Assembly: GCF_900172275.1 (NCBI RefSeq)
Contig: NZ_FWFT01000003.1
Location: 555,716-619,715, forward strand
Direction: 5' to 3'
DNA: 64,000 nucleotides
Origin: Pseudooctadecabacter jejudonensis
GTDB lineage: Bacteria > Pseudomonadota > Alphaproteobacteria > Rhodobacterales > Rhodobacteraceae
This document shows positions 1 to 8,931 of the stretch, one piece after another (the first letter of the stretch is position 1; every line of letters starts with the position of its first letter). The translations under genes were made by a program, and so were the position numbers. Below the pieces are notes generated by a model, which searched no databases, was not told the DNA's origin, and was given only the letters and a program-made list of their open reading frames with translations.

Positions 1-602
1 TCGACAACACGAAATTCAAACGCATCCTGTGCCAGTTTCTTTTGGTTGCGACGGATGCCCTTGCGCATCGACGCCCCCCGCCGGGCCAGATAATCGTCCC
101 AATCGCCCGACAGATCGGCGATGCTGGTGGTGATTTCATCGCGGCTGTGTACCCAGGCGCCCGCCGTCCGTGCGGCGTCACAAAACACGCCCAACGCGGG
201 GTTGTCCTGCATCGGGGTCAGGTCAAAATAGGCGACGCCCTCAAGGTTTGCCGCAGCTTTGAACACAGCCCGGAAAGCGTCCTCAAATCCGGGGCGGGCC
301 AGAAGATCGTGAAACCCGGTGCGATCTGGGGCCAGCATGGTCAGGTGGGCGGGGCGAAAGCGTTTGAACTTGCCAATGGGCGCCCGCCGGATCGCAAAGG
401 GTGCCACGGCCACCAACTGACCCGCATTCCAAACGGTGATGACAACCGGCGTCACATCCGGTTCCAGATAAACCTTCAGCCAAGCCTGTTGCCAGCCCAC
501 ATGGGAAAACGGGGATCCATTGGCTGCCGTGTGCAACTCGGTCCATTCGGTCGCGATCTCATTGATCTCTGCCAGAGACTTTAAAACTTTGACGTCCGTC
601 AT
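1..602 (-). CDS. GNAT-type acyltransferase of the CelD/BcsL family (C-terminal part outside window)
   Basis: The minus-strand frame is open from an ATG at 602 to the window edge, giving about 200 N-terminal residues without a stop. The product begins MTDVKVLKSLAEINEIATEW and contains SPFSHVGWQQAWL and later MRKGIRRNQKKLAQ. This pattern fits the GNAT-fold proteins called cellulose biosynthesis CelD/BcsL, which are often linked to exopolysaccharide production; the substrate is unknown. The start is supported by GGAGGAG about 10 nt upstream. The next gene upstream ends only 31 nt away, so the two are probably co-transcribed. The C-terminal acetyl-CoA-binding half cannot be seen. Confidence 0.75.
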   Translation of the reverse strand, partial: MTDVKVLKSLAEINEIATEWTELHTAANGSPFSHVGWQQAWLKVYLEPDVTPVVITVWNAGQLVAVAPFAIRRAPIGKFKRFRPAHLTMLAPDRTGFHDLLARPGFEDAFRAVFKAAANLEGVAYFDLTPMQDNPALGVFCDAARTAGAWVHSRDEITTSIADLSGDWDDYLARRGASMRKGIRRNQKKLAQDAFEFRVV

Positions 603-633
603 GACTTGGCTCTCCTCCGTCAAAACAAGCACC

Positions 634-1287
634 TCAGCGCTTGGTGGTTTTGCGCGGGGGATGTCCGCGGAACGCGGTCATACGGGACCAGTGAAAGCCA
701 AAGATCTTGAACAGATCCACCGCCTGTCCGGTTTCGAGAAATTTGTTCATCTTGTAGAACCTCACCAGAGGGCGATTTTCGGTGTCGCACATAGCATGAA
801 TATGCGTGATCCCGCGATGCGTCTTGAGCCAGCGAAACACCTCCATCATCAGGATCTTCGCCCCCGGCCCCTTGCGCGCTTCGGGTGCGACGAAAAAGCC
901 GAAACAATACCCCTCATCCGGTGCAAGGCGAAACCAACGCCGAAAGTGGTTGGTGTCATAAAAATCGACCAGCGCCGTCACCAGAAACCCGACAATGGCG
1001 CCCTCTTTGGACAAGGTATGCACAACACATCCCCGTTGCACATAACCGACAAGAGAGGGGGCGGCTTTGGGAAAATCCTGGCGAAGCTGTGTGACGGCCG
1101 GATCATCCACCGCCGTGATGGCATGCACATGATAAGGAGTGCCCTCGTCATAAGGCTCTGACTTGATGTCATTGAAATCACGCCGAAACTGCATGTCATG
1201 GGTGGCGCGATAGACGTAGACGGTCCACGCCTTTTTGGCCGTGCCCCACAGCCCGCGTGCGCGCAAGCTCTCGACCATCTTCTGCAT
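634..1287 (-). CDS. GNAT family N-acetyltransferase
   Basis: A protein of about 217 residues. The central part, with FFVAPEARKGPGAKILMMEV followed by HAMCDTENRPLVRFYKMNKF, looks like GNAT motif A (acetyl-CoA pyrophosphate binding) and motif B. The acceptor substrate is not predictable. I chose ATG 1287 over the TTG at 1302 because AGGGAGGA sits just upstream of 1287, and the TTG would place that ribosome site inside the gene. It is the first gene of a two-gene unit with the CelD-like protein. tRNA-Arg lies about 190 bp upstream on the same strand. Confidence 0.7.
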   Translation of the reverse strand: MQKMVESLRARGLWGTAKKAWTVYVYRATHDMQFRRDFNDIKSEPYDEGTPYHVHAITAVDDPAVTQLRQDFPKAAPSLVGYVQRGCVVHTLSKEGAIVGFLVTALVDFYDTNHFRRWFRLAPDEGYCFGFFVAPEARKGPGAKILMMEVFRWLKTHRGITHIHAMCDTENRPLVRFYKMNKFLETGQAVDLFKIFGFHWSRMTAFRGHPPRKTTKR

Positions 1288-1475
1288 CTTGTCCTCCCTC
1301 AACGCGCCTGACCGGCTTGCGTCATACAGATTGCCCCATCTGAATCACGAACCATCAGCGCAGGACCGCTTTTCCCTGCCTGCCCGAATTGGTCAAGTCA
1401 GCGCCACGCGCAATCGCGTAAATCCTTGGGTGTCGTGGGACAAATGTATCATCGGACATTGGCAAAATGGCATAA
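1288..1475. other. Intergenic stretch between GNAT gene and tRNA-Arg
   Basis: No coding region is convincing here. It must contain the promoter of the minus-strand GNAT gene and the 3' flank of the tRNA. I see no clear terminator hairpin or operator. Confidence 0.4.
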
Positions 1476-1553
1476 TGGCGAGCCGTGGAGGACTCGAACC
1501 CCCGACCTGAGAATTAGAAGTTCCCTGCTCTAATCCAGCTGAGCTAACGGCCC
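1476..1553 (-). tRNA. tRNA-Arg (anticodon TCT)
   Basis: On the minus strand a full cloverleaf can be drawn. The acceptor arm GGGCCGT pairs with ACGGCTC (one G-U). The anticodon stem GGGAA/TTCTC encloses loop CTTCTAA, giving anticodon TCT (reads AGA). The T loop is TTCGAGT. The CCA end is encoded (1476-1478). It stands alone, with no neighbouring tRNA. Confidence 0.93.
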
Positions 1554-1638
1554 GCACGCTGTCCTCATAACGGGGCTAGGGCTTGGGGTGCAAGAGGCCT
1601 CAGCATTGGCTGTCTTATTCATGGCCACCCAAAGCCCC

Positions 1639-2355
1639 TCAGGCTTCAACGCTGATTAGCCCCGATAGCCCAGAAAGCCCCTGCGTCGGCGTCACGCCAA
1701 AAACGGTGGCAGCTGTCCGTGTCAGATGTGAGGCGTCCGAAAAGCCAGCGGCAAGTCCGGCATTCCCGATGCCCTCCCCCCGCAGGGCAAGCTGCGTGGC
1801 CCGCACCATCGCTGCCCAGATTTTGAATTTCCGAAACGTTTGGCCCGTGGTGTCCTTGAAATGCCGCAAGGCCAACGTGCGCTCTATTCCGATCGCATGG
1901 GCCAGATCGGTTTGTGACATGCGACGCAAGGGATCGTCATAGATCTGGCGGATCAGCTGCATCACGCTTTGATCAGGCGGCACCGTGTCCCCGTTCAGCC
2001 TGTTTCGAAAGGACGTGATGCGCACGCGGTCCGCCGTCTTGAACGCATCGGGAAGGCCGTGCCACTCCCCATCCAAAGACGCAAAATCATTGCTGCCTTC
2101 CAGACGCAGCCCATCGAAATAGACGATATCCGCGCCGCCATCACGGACGGTGACGCAATGCGGCACGCCGGGCCGGATGCACTCCGCGTTTGCCTCGATG
2201 TCCGTGGTTTGGCCACTGACACGAACGGGGGCGCGGCGGCCAAGGATGATGCACGGCATCAGGTTTTCATGCATTGCAAGATCACCCGGCTGAAAGGCGA
2301 AAAGATGATTGCGGAAATGAATACTCTGCATGATCGCGGGCTTTGTTACGGACAC
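1639..2355 (-). CDS. AraC family transcriptional regulator
   Basis: A 238-residue protein with a variable N-terminal half and a C-terminal AraC/XylS-type DNA-binding domain. The domain shows a first helix-turn-helix (SQTDLAHAIGIERTLALRHF) and a second one including GLAAGFSDASHLTRT and FGVTPTQ. The start is either the GTG at 2355 or ATG 2331 eight codons in; neither has a strong ribosome site. It is divergent from the dienelactone-hydrolase-like gene at 2544, the usual arrangement for a regulator and its target. A 17-bp sequence at 2429-2445 in the shared intergenic region recurs upstream of the next hydrolase. Confidence 0.85.
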   Translation of the reverse strand: MSVTKPAIMQSIHFRNHLFAFQPGDLAMHENLMPCIILGRRAPVRVSGQTTDIEANAECIRPGVPHCVTVRDGGADIVYFDGLRLEGSNDFASLDGEWHGLPDAFKTADRVRITSFRNRLNGDTVPPDQSVMQLIRQIYDDPLRRMSQTDLAHAIGIERTLALRHFKDTTGQTFRKFKIWAAMVRATQLALRGEGIGNAGLAAGFSDASHLTRTAATVFGVTPTQGLSGLSGLISVEA

Positions 2356-2428
2356 TGTGGTTCGTGGAACACCCTAGCAGCCCGCAAGCATTGCGTCTTT
2401 GGGAAGGAGGAGGGCCTGCCAAAAAGTT

Positions 2429-2445
2429 GCACGTTTCTTCAATGC
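2429..2445. promoter_or_regulatory. 17-bp motif, copy 1 (candidate operator)
   Basis: The sequence GCACGTTTCTTCAATGC occurs here, 98 nt before the start at 2544, and again in the same orientation at 3356-3372. The perfect match, repeated only upstream of these two hydrolase genes beside an AraC gene, suggests a regulator site. This is inference only. Confidence 0.4.
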
Positions 2446-2543
2446 GAAATCGCCTTCAGGTTGGAAGCATCCCCACCGAACGCATGTGCACCGCCATTTA
2501 AGCGGCGCGATATGCCTGCGTTTTCAACACAGGGGCAAAGGCC

Positions 2544-3287
2544 ATGGTCAATCCGTCAAGGCTATCTGGATTTGAAGATCCGATCCACATGGGGGTGTCC
2601 CTGTCGAGACCTGTTTACGTCAGCAAGACCGGCACAAAGCCCCTGATCATTCTGCATGAGCTGCCCGGCATGTCGCCATCCTTTCTTGATTTTTGCTGCC
2701 GGATGGCCGGTGAGGGTTTTAAGGTGTACATGCCTCTCCTCTACATGACGCCTGGCACTGAAATGGGGGCCGCGCGTATGTTGGGATTTTGCCTTTCAAG
2801 AGAGTTTCGCGCCCTTTTTGCCGCTGATCCGGCCACGAAGGCCCGCCCCATTTCCATGTGGCTGCGCGAGTTGGCCGTTGAAGTCGCGGCGCAAAATGGG
2901 GGTGCGAAGACGGGCGTGATCGGTATGTGCATGACGGGAGGATTTGCCATAGCGGCCATAGCGGAACCCAGTGTGAAAGCCGTCGTCTCCTGCCAACCGT
3001 CCGCTCCCTTTTTCACCGGAATCGAAACGTTGGGCCTGTCGGATCGTGAACGGGCGGATGTTCGAAATGGTCTTTCAGGCAAAGCCATGCCTTGCGTGAA
3101 AGCCTATCGGTATCAGCGCGATCATCTGTGCCGAAGCACGCATCTGGAGGCCGCGGCTGAGATTTTGGGGTCGTATTTCGAAAGACATCCAGATTTGCCG
3201 GGCAAGGGCCACGCCACGCTCACGACCAACAGCGCAAGCGACGCAGTGTACCGCGATGCGCTGGCGTTCCTTCGGGAGCGACTTTGA
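2544..3287 (+). CDS. Dienelactone hydrolase family protein
   Basis: A 247-residue alpha/beta hydrolase of the dienelactone hydrolase family, whose members use a Cys-Asp-His triad on lactones or esters. The likely nucleophile is Cys129 in GVIGMCMTGGFA. The early HELPGM segment carries the Glu typical of the family, and His223 in GKGHATLT is the likely base. There is no signal peptide, so it is probably cytoplasmic. ATG 2544 is preceded by AAAGG at good spacing. It is divergent from an AraC regulator and followed by a second, membrane-anchored hydrolase. The true substrate is unknown. Confidence 0.85.
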   Translation: MVNPSRLSGFEDPIHMGVSLSRPVYVSKTGTKPLIILHELPGMSPSFLDFCCRMAGEGFKVYMPLLYMTPGTEMGAARMLGFCLSREFRALFAADPATKARPISMWLRELAVEVAAQNGGAKTGVIGMCMTGGFAIAAIAEPSVKAVVSCQPSAPFFTGIETLGLSDRERADVRNGLSGKAMPCVKAYRYQRDHLCRSTHLEAAAEILGSYFERHPDLPGKGHATLTTNSASDAVYRDALAFLRERL

Positions 3288-3296
3288 CACCCCCCT

Positions 3297-3338
3297 CCCC
3301 GGTCACCATCCCCCGGTCCCCATCCCCTGGGCCCCGCC
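3297..3338. repeat. 14-bp C-rich imperfect tandem repeat (G-rich on minus strand)
   Basis: Three 14-bp units follow one another: CCCCGGTCACCATC, CCCCGGTCCCCATC and CCCTGGGCCCCGCC. The flanks are also C-rich, so the minus strand carries many runs of three to five G, enough for a G-quadruplex. It lies between two hydrolase genes, in the leader region of the second. Confidence 0.6.
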
Positions 3339-3355
3339 CCCTCCCGACACCATCC

Positions 3356-3372
3356 GCACGTTTCTTCAATGC
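3356..3372. promoter_or_regulatory. 17-bp motif, copy 2 (candidate operator)
   Basis: Identical to the motif at 2429-2445 and in the same orientation, here 74 nt before the start at 3447. It may be a binding site for the nearby AraC-type regulator. There is no experimental support. Confidence 0.4.
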
Positions 3373-3446
3373 CGCGCTGCTTTCTTGTGGCAAGCACGCC
3401 CGCAACCGGTGGTCGCAATCACCGTTCATCATTGGGGGGGAAAAAC

Positions 3447-4394
3447 ATGAAACGACTTGCAAAAAAACTTGGCATAGCGGTCTCGGGGCTGGCTGTGGTG
3501 CTGGCAATCGCTTGGATCTTTGCGCCACTCCCCACCGCGCGGCTGCTGATCCAGATCAACAACACCTCCGCAGGTCTTGAGGCGAAAACGGTCTCAACCC
3601 CTGTTGGCGATATTCACTACCTTGAGGGCGGCACGGGCGAGACCGTTCTGCTGTTGCACGGCATCTATGCCCGCAAGGAGCACTGGATTGAGATGACGCG
3701 CCCTTTGGTTGATGACTATCACGTGATCCTCCTTGATCTGCCGGGGTTTGGGGACAACGCCAAACTGCCGGCTGACGACTATGCGCTTGGCATCCAAGCG
3801 GCCAATCTGACCGCCGTCCTGGATGCGCTTGATCTTGACGCCGTTCATATTGGCGCGAACTCCATGGGGGCATATGTGGCAAGCCTTTTGGCAACGGATG
3901 CGCCGGACCGTGTCCTGAGCCTTGCCTACATCGGCAGCCCATTGGGCGTGCCCACATCTGTGCCCAGCGACATGGACACCGCCCGCGCAGCGGGCGATTT
4001 GCCCCTTGTGGTCCAATCGGAAGCGGATTTTGCCGAACGCAACGCATGGCTTTCGCCCGACATTCCTTATGTTCCCGGTCCCATCCTGACGCTTTGGATG
4101 CAGGCAGAGGTCGCGACAGCCGACCACAATCTGGAGATTTGGGATGTTGTGCATCACCAGTCACAACCACCAACCGTGCTGGACCTCGCCCCGACCTTGC
4201 CGATGCCCGCCCTTGTCGTATGGTGCACCCCTGACCGCATCTTCCATGTGAGCGGCGCCGAACCCTTGGTTGCGGCACTGCCGCAGGGTGAACTTCGGGT
4301 GATGGACGGGTGCGGGCACCTGCCCATGTTGGATCAGCCGCGCGCGACGGCTGACATCTATCTCGACTTCCTACGCGCCGTGGACCCGACATAA
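3447..4394 (+). CDS. Alpha/beta hydrolase, membrane-anchored or exported
   Basis: A 315-residue alpha/beta hydrolase with an N-terminal hydrophobic segment (about residues 7-25), so it is probably anchored in the inner membrane facing the periplasm. The oxyanion-hole motif is LLLHGIYARKEHW. The nucleophile elbow is GANSMG with Ser139, and its first Gly position is Ala. The likely acid is Asp263 (TPDRIF) and the base His291 (GCGHLPMLDQP). I chose ATG 3447, after GGGGGG, because longer starts read through the C-rich spacer. The substrate is unknown. It may be co-regulated with the gene at 2544 through a shared 17-bp motif. Confidence 0.85.
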   Translation: MKRLAKKLGIAVSGLAVVLAIAWIFAPLPTARLLIQINNTSAGLEAKTVSTPVGDIHYLEGGTGETVLLLHGIYARKEHWIEMTRPLVDDYHVILLDLPGFGDNAKLPADDYALGIQAANLTAVLDALDLDAVHIGANSMGAYVASLLATDAPDRVLSLAYIGSPLGVPTSVPSDMDTARAAGDLPLVVQSEADFAERNAWLSPDIPYVPGPILTLWMQAEVATADHNLEIWDVVHHQSQPPTVLDLAPTLPMPALVVWCTPDRIFHVSGAEPLVAALPQGELRVMDGCGHLPMLDQPRATADIYLDFLRAVDPT

Positions 4395-4479
4395 AGAACA
4401 GGCGTCCAAACACGCGCCAGCAGTTGGGGCCACCACCTTTCATCACGCGAATCCGGCTTCATTTTACGGAAAGTGACCC

Positions 4480-5097
4480 ATGACCGCCTTGAACGTCCGG
4501 CTCTTTTATTGGGCTGTAACTGTCCTCGTGATCTCTGGGGTCGGTGTGCCCGCTGTGATCGCGTCACTGCGACCCGATTACACGTGGTACGGCAATTATA
4601 TCAGTGAATTGGGCGCGAAAGATGCGCCATTTGCGGCGTTCATCAACGGGTTTGGGTTCCTGCCCGTCGCCCTGTCCAGCGCGATTGCACTTTACGGCCT
4701 TTGCGCACGTCTGACAGGGTTCCGACTTGCGCAATTCGCCCTTGGCCTTTGGTCGTTCGGCCTATCCGCTGGATACCTGTTCGCCGTCCTTTTCCCATGT
4801 GATTTCGGCTGCCCCCTTGAAGGCAGTGTCCGGCAATTCATCCATAACCTGTCGGGCTTTGTGGCATATCTATCGGGAACCTTCGGGCTTATTCTGCTGG
4901 CCATGGGCCTTGCGAATAAGGTGTCGCCGCAAACTCGGGCGGCCATACTCTGCGTCGCGATGTGCAGCGGCATCGGTTTTTTCATGATGCTCAGCCCCGA
5001 ACAGGCAGATTTGCGTGGCTTTTGGCAAAGGTTGGCTGATTACACCATGTTCGCACTCATCCTACACCTTAGTCTGGTCTTGCCGTCCCCGGCCTAG
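4480..5097 (+). CDS. DUF998-type integral membrane protein
   Basis: A 205-residue very hydrophobic protein with about six predicted transmembrane helices. The first loop contains YTWYGNYISELGAKDAP, and a later loop PCDFGCP is followed by FIHNLSGFVAYLSG. This pattern resembles DUF998 proteins, whose function is not established. It follows the hydrolase at 3447 by 85 nt on the same strand and could be co-transcribed, but no functional link is evident. Confidence 0.7.
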   Translation: MTALNVRLFYWAVTVLVISGVGVPAVIASLRPDYTWYGNYISELGAKDAPFAAFINGFGFLPVALSSAIALYGLCARLTGFRLAQFALGLWSFGLSAGYLFAVLFPCDFGCPLEGSVRQFIHNLSGFVAYLSGTFGLILLAMGLANKVSPQTRAAILCVAMCSGIGFFMMLSPEQADLRGFWQRLADYTMFALILHLSLVLPSPA

Positions 5098-5153
5098 CAC
5101 AAGGACGCGTCTGTCCCCCAGGACACTCATCGCGGCATGGGACATGAGCGGCC

Positions 5154-5465
5154 TTAGTGGGTCCAGGCACCGCGGCGGTTCGTGGCAAAGTTCTCGCCGT
5201 AGCCGCCTGCGCGGATGTTTGCGCGACGCTTGTTGGGGTCCTGCACGACGGCCTCAATCCCATTGGCCTCAGCGTAGTCCATGGCCGCTTCTTTGCTGTC
5301 GAAGGTCATTTTGACCTGCGTTTGCGTATCGCTCGATGATGTCCACCCCATCAGCGGGTCCACTTCCCGAGCAGAGGTTTGCGCAAATTCCAGAACCCAA
5401 CCTTTGGTCTTTGCCACACCCGAAGACATGGCAGTTTTGGCTGGCTGATAGATACGTGCACGCAT
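5154..5465 (-). CDS. NDUFS4-like NADH dehydrogenase accessory subunit
   Basis: A 103-residue protein starting MRARIYQPAKTAMSSG and ending FATNRRGAWTH, with GWVLEFAQ and the DPLMGWTSSSDTQTQVKMTF block. This is the ETC complex I conserved region, the family of mitochondrial NDUFS4 (18 kDa). In alphaproteobacteria it is a peripheral supernumerary subunit of respiratory complex I. The start at 5465 fits the family's usual length. It is divergent from uvrB, and the 186-bp gap between them contains a strong inverted repeat. Confidence 0.88.
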   Translation of the reverse strand: MRARIYQPAKTAMSSGVAKTKGWVLEFAQTSAREVDPLMGWTSSSDTQTQVKMTFDSKEAAMDYAEANGIEAVVQDPNKRRANIRAGGYGENFATNRRGAWTH

Positions 5466-5578
5466 GGCGGTCTCCCTTGGCTGGGGGCTATATCGTGGAT
5501 TCCGGTGTGTCGCGCAAGAGGGCAGCGCGTGCCCAACGGGGTGAAATGGTCGCATTTGAACGCAGGCGCCCGCGCCGC

Positions 5579-5611
5579 GCTGACAGACTGCTGACACCCC
5601 GCTGTCAGCAG
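5579..5611. promoter_or_regulatory. Inverted repeat in the uvrB / NDUFS4 divergent promoter region
   Basis: CTGCTGACA (5588-5596) and TGTCAGCAG (5603-5611) form a perfect 9-bp inverted repeat with a 6-nt spacer. An extra direct half-site GCTGACAG lies at 5579-5586. It ends 40 nt before the uvrB start. This may be an operator or an RNA hairpin; it is not the GTTC-N7-GTTC type of LexA box. Confidence 0.5.
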
Positions 5612-5651
5612 CCCCCCTTGAACATCCGCCCCCCCGTGTCACATATCGTGC

Positions 5652-7856
5652 ATGCCTTACGCTCATTCCGATAAATCCGAGACGCCAACCTACCTCGCCA
5701 ATCCGGCAGAGGACGTGCGCACGCGCGAAAAAATGGAAGGCGGCATCCAGTTCAAACTGAACACAGAATTTGAACCCGCAGGCGACCAACCCACCGCGAT
5801 CAAGGAACTCAGCGCAGGTGTGTTGGACGGCGAACAGAACCAAGTGTTGTTGGGGGCCACGGGCACCGGCAAGACCTTCACCATGGCAAAAGTGATCGAG
5901 GAAACCCAACGCCCCGCCATCATCCTTGCGCCCAACAAAACCCTCGCTGCGCAGTTATATGGCGAATTCAAAGGCTTCTTTCCCGACAACGCCGTCGAAT
6001 ATTTCGTCAGCTACTACGACTACTACCAACCCGAGGCCTACGTCGCGCGGTCCGACACCTACATTGAGAAAGAATCCCAGATCAACGAACAGATCGACCG
6101 CATGCGCCATTCGGCCACGCGGGCGCTCTTGGAACGGGACGATGTGATCATCGTGGCGTCCGTGTCGTGCATCTACGGCATCGGGAGCGTGGAAACCTAC
6201 GGCGCGATGACCCAGGACATCCACGCAGGCAACGACTACGATCAACGTCAAATCATCGCGGATCTGATCGCCCAGCAATACCGCCGCAACGACCACGCCT
6301 TTCAGCGCGGCACCTTTCGCGTGCGCGGCGACAGCCTTGAGATCTGGCCCGCCCACCTGGACGACCGCGCGTGGAAGCTGTCGTTTTTCGGGGAAGAACT
6401 GGAAAGCATCACCGAATTCGACCCGCTGACCGGTGAAAAAGCGCAGTCGATGGACAAGGTCCGCATCTACGCGAACTCCCACTACGTCACGCCGAAACCC
6501 ACGATGCAGCAGGCCATCATCGGCATCAAAAAAGAACTGCGGATGCGGCTGGATCAACTTGTCGCTGAGGGGAAATTGCTTGAGGCCCAGCGCCTGGAAC
6601 AGCGCACGAATTTCGACCTTGAGATGTTGGAGGCGACAGGCGTCTGCAACGGGATCGAAAACTACTCGCGTTATCTGACAGGGCGCGCACCGGGGGAACC
6701 GCCCCCCACCCTGTTCGAATTCATCCCCGACCACGCCATTGTTTTCGCAGACGAATCCCACGTCTCCGTCCCACAGATCGGCGGCATGTACAAAGGCGAC
6801 TACCGGCGCAAATTCACGCTGGCCGAACACGGTTTCCGCCTGCCCAGCTGCATGGACAACCGCCCCCTCAAGTTTGAGGAATGGGACGCCATGCGCCCCC
6901 AGTCCGTCTTCGTCTCCGCCACGCCCGCGTCGTGGGAGTTGGACCAGACGGGCGGTGTCTTCACCGAACAGATCATCCGCCCCACGGGCCTTCTGGACCC
7001 CGTGATCGAAATCCGCCCCGTGGAGACACAGGTGGACGACGTGATGGACGAAATCCGGCGCGTGTCACAGGACGGCTTCCGCACGCTGGTCACGACGCTG
7101 ACCAAACGCATGGCCGAGGATCTGACAGAATACCTGCACGAAAACGGCATCCGCGTGCGCTACATGCACAGCGACATCGACACCATCGAACGCATTGAAA
7201 TCCTGCGCGATTTGCGGCTGGGCGCGTTTGACGTGCTGATCGGCATCAACCTGTTGCGCGAAGGTTTGGACATCCCCGAATGCGGGCTGGTGGCCATTTT
7301 GGACGCCGACAAAGAAGGCTTCTTGCGGTCTGAAACCTCGTTGATCCAGACCATTGGCCGCGCCGCCCGAAACGCCGATGGCCGCGTGATCATGTATGCC
7401 GACAAGATCACCGGTTCGATGGAACGGGCCATGGGCGAAACCGAACGCCGCCGTGCCAAACAGATCGCCTACAACGAGGAACACGGCATCACGCCCGAGA
7501 CGGTCAAAAAGAACGTCGAAGATATTCTGGCCGGTCTTTACAAAGGCGACGTGGACATGAACCGCGTCACCGCCACGGTCGAAAACCCAGGCGCCAATAT
7601 GCAGGCAGTTCTTGAAGGGCTGCGCACCGACATGCGCAAGGCCGCCGAGAACCTCGAATTCGAAGAGGCCGCCCGCCTGCGCGACGAAGTCAAACGCCTA
7701 GAGACCGTGGACCTCGTCGTCTCCGACGACCCCCTGGCGCGCCAGCAGGCCGTCGACAAGGCCGTGTCAGAAGCCAACAAAATGACAGGCCGCTCCACCG
7801 CAGGCCGGCCGGGGCAGCGCGGTGGTGTGAAGCCGCGGAAGAAACGGGGCGGATAA
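5652..7856 (+). CDS. uvrB: Excinuclease ABC subunit B
   Basis: A 734-residue UvrB, the DNA-damage verification subunit of nucleotide excision repair. It takes DNA from UvrA and recruits UvrC. Visible features are the typical start [17 protein letters not shown], Walker [14 protein letters not shown], the beta-hairpin region ([17 protein letters not shown]), the DESHV Walker B-like box, the helicase motif QTIGRAARN, and a C-terminal UVR motif ([17 protein letters not shown]) for UvrC contact. The first 30 residues ([12 protein letters not shown]...) form a short extension before the core. It is monocistronic by spacing. Confidence 0.98.
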   Translation: MPYAHSDKSETPTYLANPAEDVRTREKMEGGIQFKLNTEFEPAGDQPTAIKELSAGVLDGEQNQVLLGATGTGKTFTMAKVIEETQRPAIILAPNKTLAAQLYGEFKGFFPDNAVEYFVSYYDYYQPEAYVARSDTYIEKESQINEQIDRMRHSATRALLERDDVIIVASVSCIYGIGSVETYGAMTQDIHAGNDYDQRQIIADLIAQQYRRNDHAFQRGTFRVRGDSLEIWPAHLDDRAWKLSFFGEELESITEFDPLTGEKAQSMDKVRIYANSHYVTPKPTMQQAIIGIKKELRMRLDQLVAEGKLLEAQRLEQRTNFDLEMLEATGVCNGIENYSRYLTGRAPGEPPPTLFEFIPDHAIVFADESHVSVPQIGGMYKGDYRRKFTLAEHGFRLPSCMDNRPLKFEEWDAMRPQSVFVSATPASWELDQTGGVFTEQIIRPTGLLDPVIEIRPVETQVDDVMDEIRRVSQDGFRTLVTTLTKRMAEDLTEYLHENGIRVRYMHSDIDTIERIEILRDLRLGAFDVLIGINLLREGLDIPECGLVAILDADKEGFLRSETSLIQTIGRAARNADGRVIMYADKITGSMERAMGETERRRAKQIAYNEEHGITPETVKKNVEDILAGLYKGDVDMNRVTATVENPGANMQAVLEGLRTDMRKAAENLEFEEAARLRDEVKRLETVDLVVSDDPLARQQAVDKAVSEANKMTGRSTAGRPGQRGGVKPRKKRGG

Positions 7857-7900
7857 TCCCCTCGGTGTTCAAAGGAAAAGATTGTCAGACGAATTTCCTT

Positions 7901-7928
7901 TTGGCAGCCTTCCCTTAAAGGGTGCCAA
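7901..7928 (+). terminator. Hairpin after uvrB
   Basis: TTGGCAGCC (7901-7909) and GGGTGCCAA (7920-7928) pair with one mismatch across a 10-nt loop. It lies 44 nt after the uvrB stop and just before the next start. There is no T-run, so a terminator role is only possible. Confidence 0.35.
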
Positions 7929-7945
7929 GAAGGGGCGGCCGCGCC

Positions 7946-8779
7946 ATGTCCAACGTGATTTCACTGATCGCCAGCTATGCGGCCTTTTTCGGCCTGCTTG
8001 ATGCGATGCTGCACAAACCTGTGCGCGAAAAGGTATCTTGGTATCTTTTTGGGTTCGAGGGAACCGATTTTCCAAAGATGGAGCAGGCGCTTGTCGGGGG
8101 ACTTGTGTCCTTTGCCCTGCCCGACAATCTGTGGCTCAGGCCGATCCGGTTATGGATGTTGTCCGCCATTTCTTTTGTCGGTGCGTTAGCAATGTTTTCA
8201 ATTATTCTCGGCGGAGTGCCAAATCTGCCCAATGGAGAGAATACCAACCTTGTTCATAAGGCTATTTCTACCCTTGGTCTTGCTGTCACCCTATCGATTG
8301 TGGCGGCATTTAGCATGCCTTTGGACCTGATGAGCACACTGATCACCCGCCAAATTTTTTGCAAAAAGCAACGAGCATGGGAAATATATCCTCTTTGTAT
8401 CTTGCTGGACATTGTTCTGTCACTGTTCTTGTGGTTCGGCTTTATGGCGCTGCTCTCTAGTTTGGGGTTTCTTGATGCGCCAGCACGCCCTGAAGGCGCC
8501 CCGCCTGTTCAAATGCACAACTTTGCCGCCGCCGCACCAGAGCTGGGCATAAAAGGTATGCTGGTTCTGGGGATCGGCCTTGGGATTTCATCGATGTTCT
8601 TACTGACCCTTGTGCAAAGCATTGCATTCTTTGTGGGCGGTCTTGCGCGCGTCGCCTCCAAGATGTTGCGCGTCAATCAATGGTTGGCGTTGAACTCCAA
8701 CATTCACCAATTCCCCTTTACCTTTCTAGGTATCTTGCTCGGTGCGGTGGTGTTAGCCGTGCGGTCCATACACGGCTAA
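7946..8779 (+). CDS. Predicted integral membrane protein, unknown function
   Basis: A 277-residue protein with about five hydrophobic segments (near residues 5-20, 62-95, 110-130, 150-175 and 200-225 and the C-terminus). I do not recognise a family. It begins MSNVISLIASYAAFFGLLDA. I chose ATG 7946, with AAGGGG upstream, over a GTG eight codons earlier. The C-terminal half carries alternating hydrophobic stretches rich in Gly and Ser. Base use is slightly AT-richer than in uvrB. No operon partner is evident. Confidence 0.6.
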   Translation: MSNVISLIASYAAFFGLLDAMLHKPVREKVSWYLFGFEGTDFPKMEQALVGGLVSFALPDNLWLRPIRLWMLSAISFVGALAMFSIILGGVPNLPNGENTNLVHKAISTLGLAVTLSIVAAFSMPLDLMSTLITRQIFCKKQRAWEIYPLCILLDIVLSLFLWFGFMALLSSLGFLDAPARPEGAPPVQMHNFAAAAPELGIKGMLVLGIGLGISSMFLLTLVQSIAFFVGGLARVASKMLRVNQWLALNSNIHQFPFTFLGILLGAVVLAVRSIHG

Positions 8780-8931
8780 ACCTCAGAATTAACACAATAT
8801 TAACAATATCTTACCCGCGCATAAGATTACCCCTAAAACCCCACCCCCTATTCCGCCCACCAGATTTTTTCGGAACATTCGGCATCATATCCTTGTTCAT
8901 TTCCCAGACATCCAACGTTTGGAGAGAGAAA

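Noticed and set aside
5466..5651. LexA (SOS) box before uvrB
   Set aside because: GAAC words occur near 5558 and 5620, but not with the N7 spacing of a GTTC-N7-GTTC or GAAC-N7-GAAC site.
5955..6830. 291-codon minus-strand frame within uvrB
   Set aside because: Antisense shadow of a highly conserved uvrB region.
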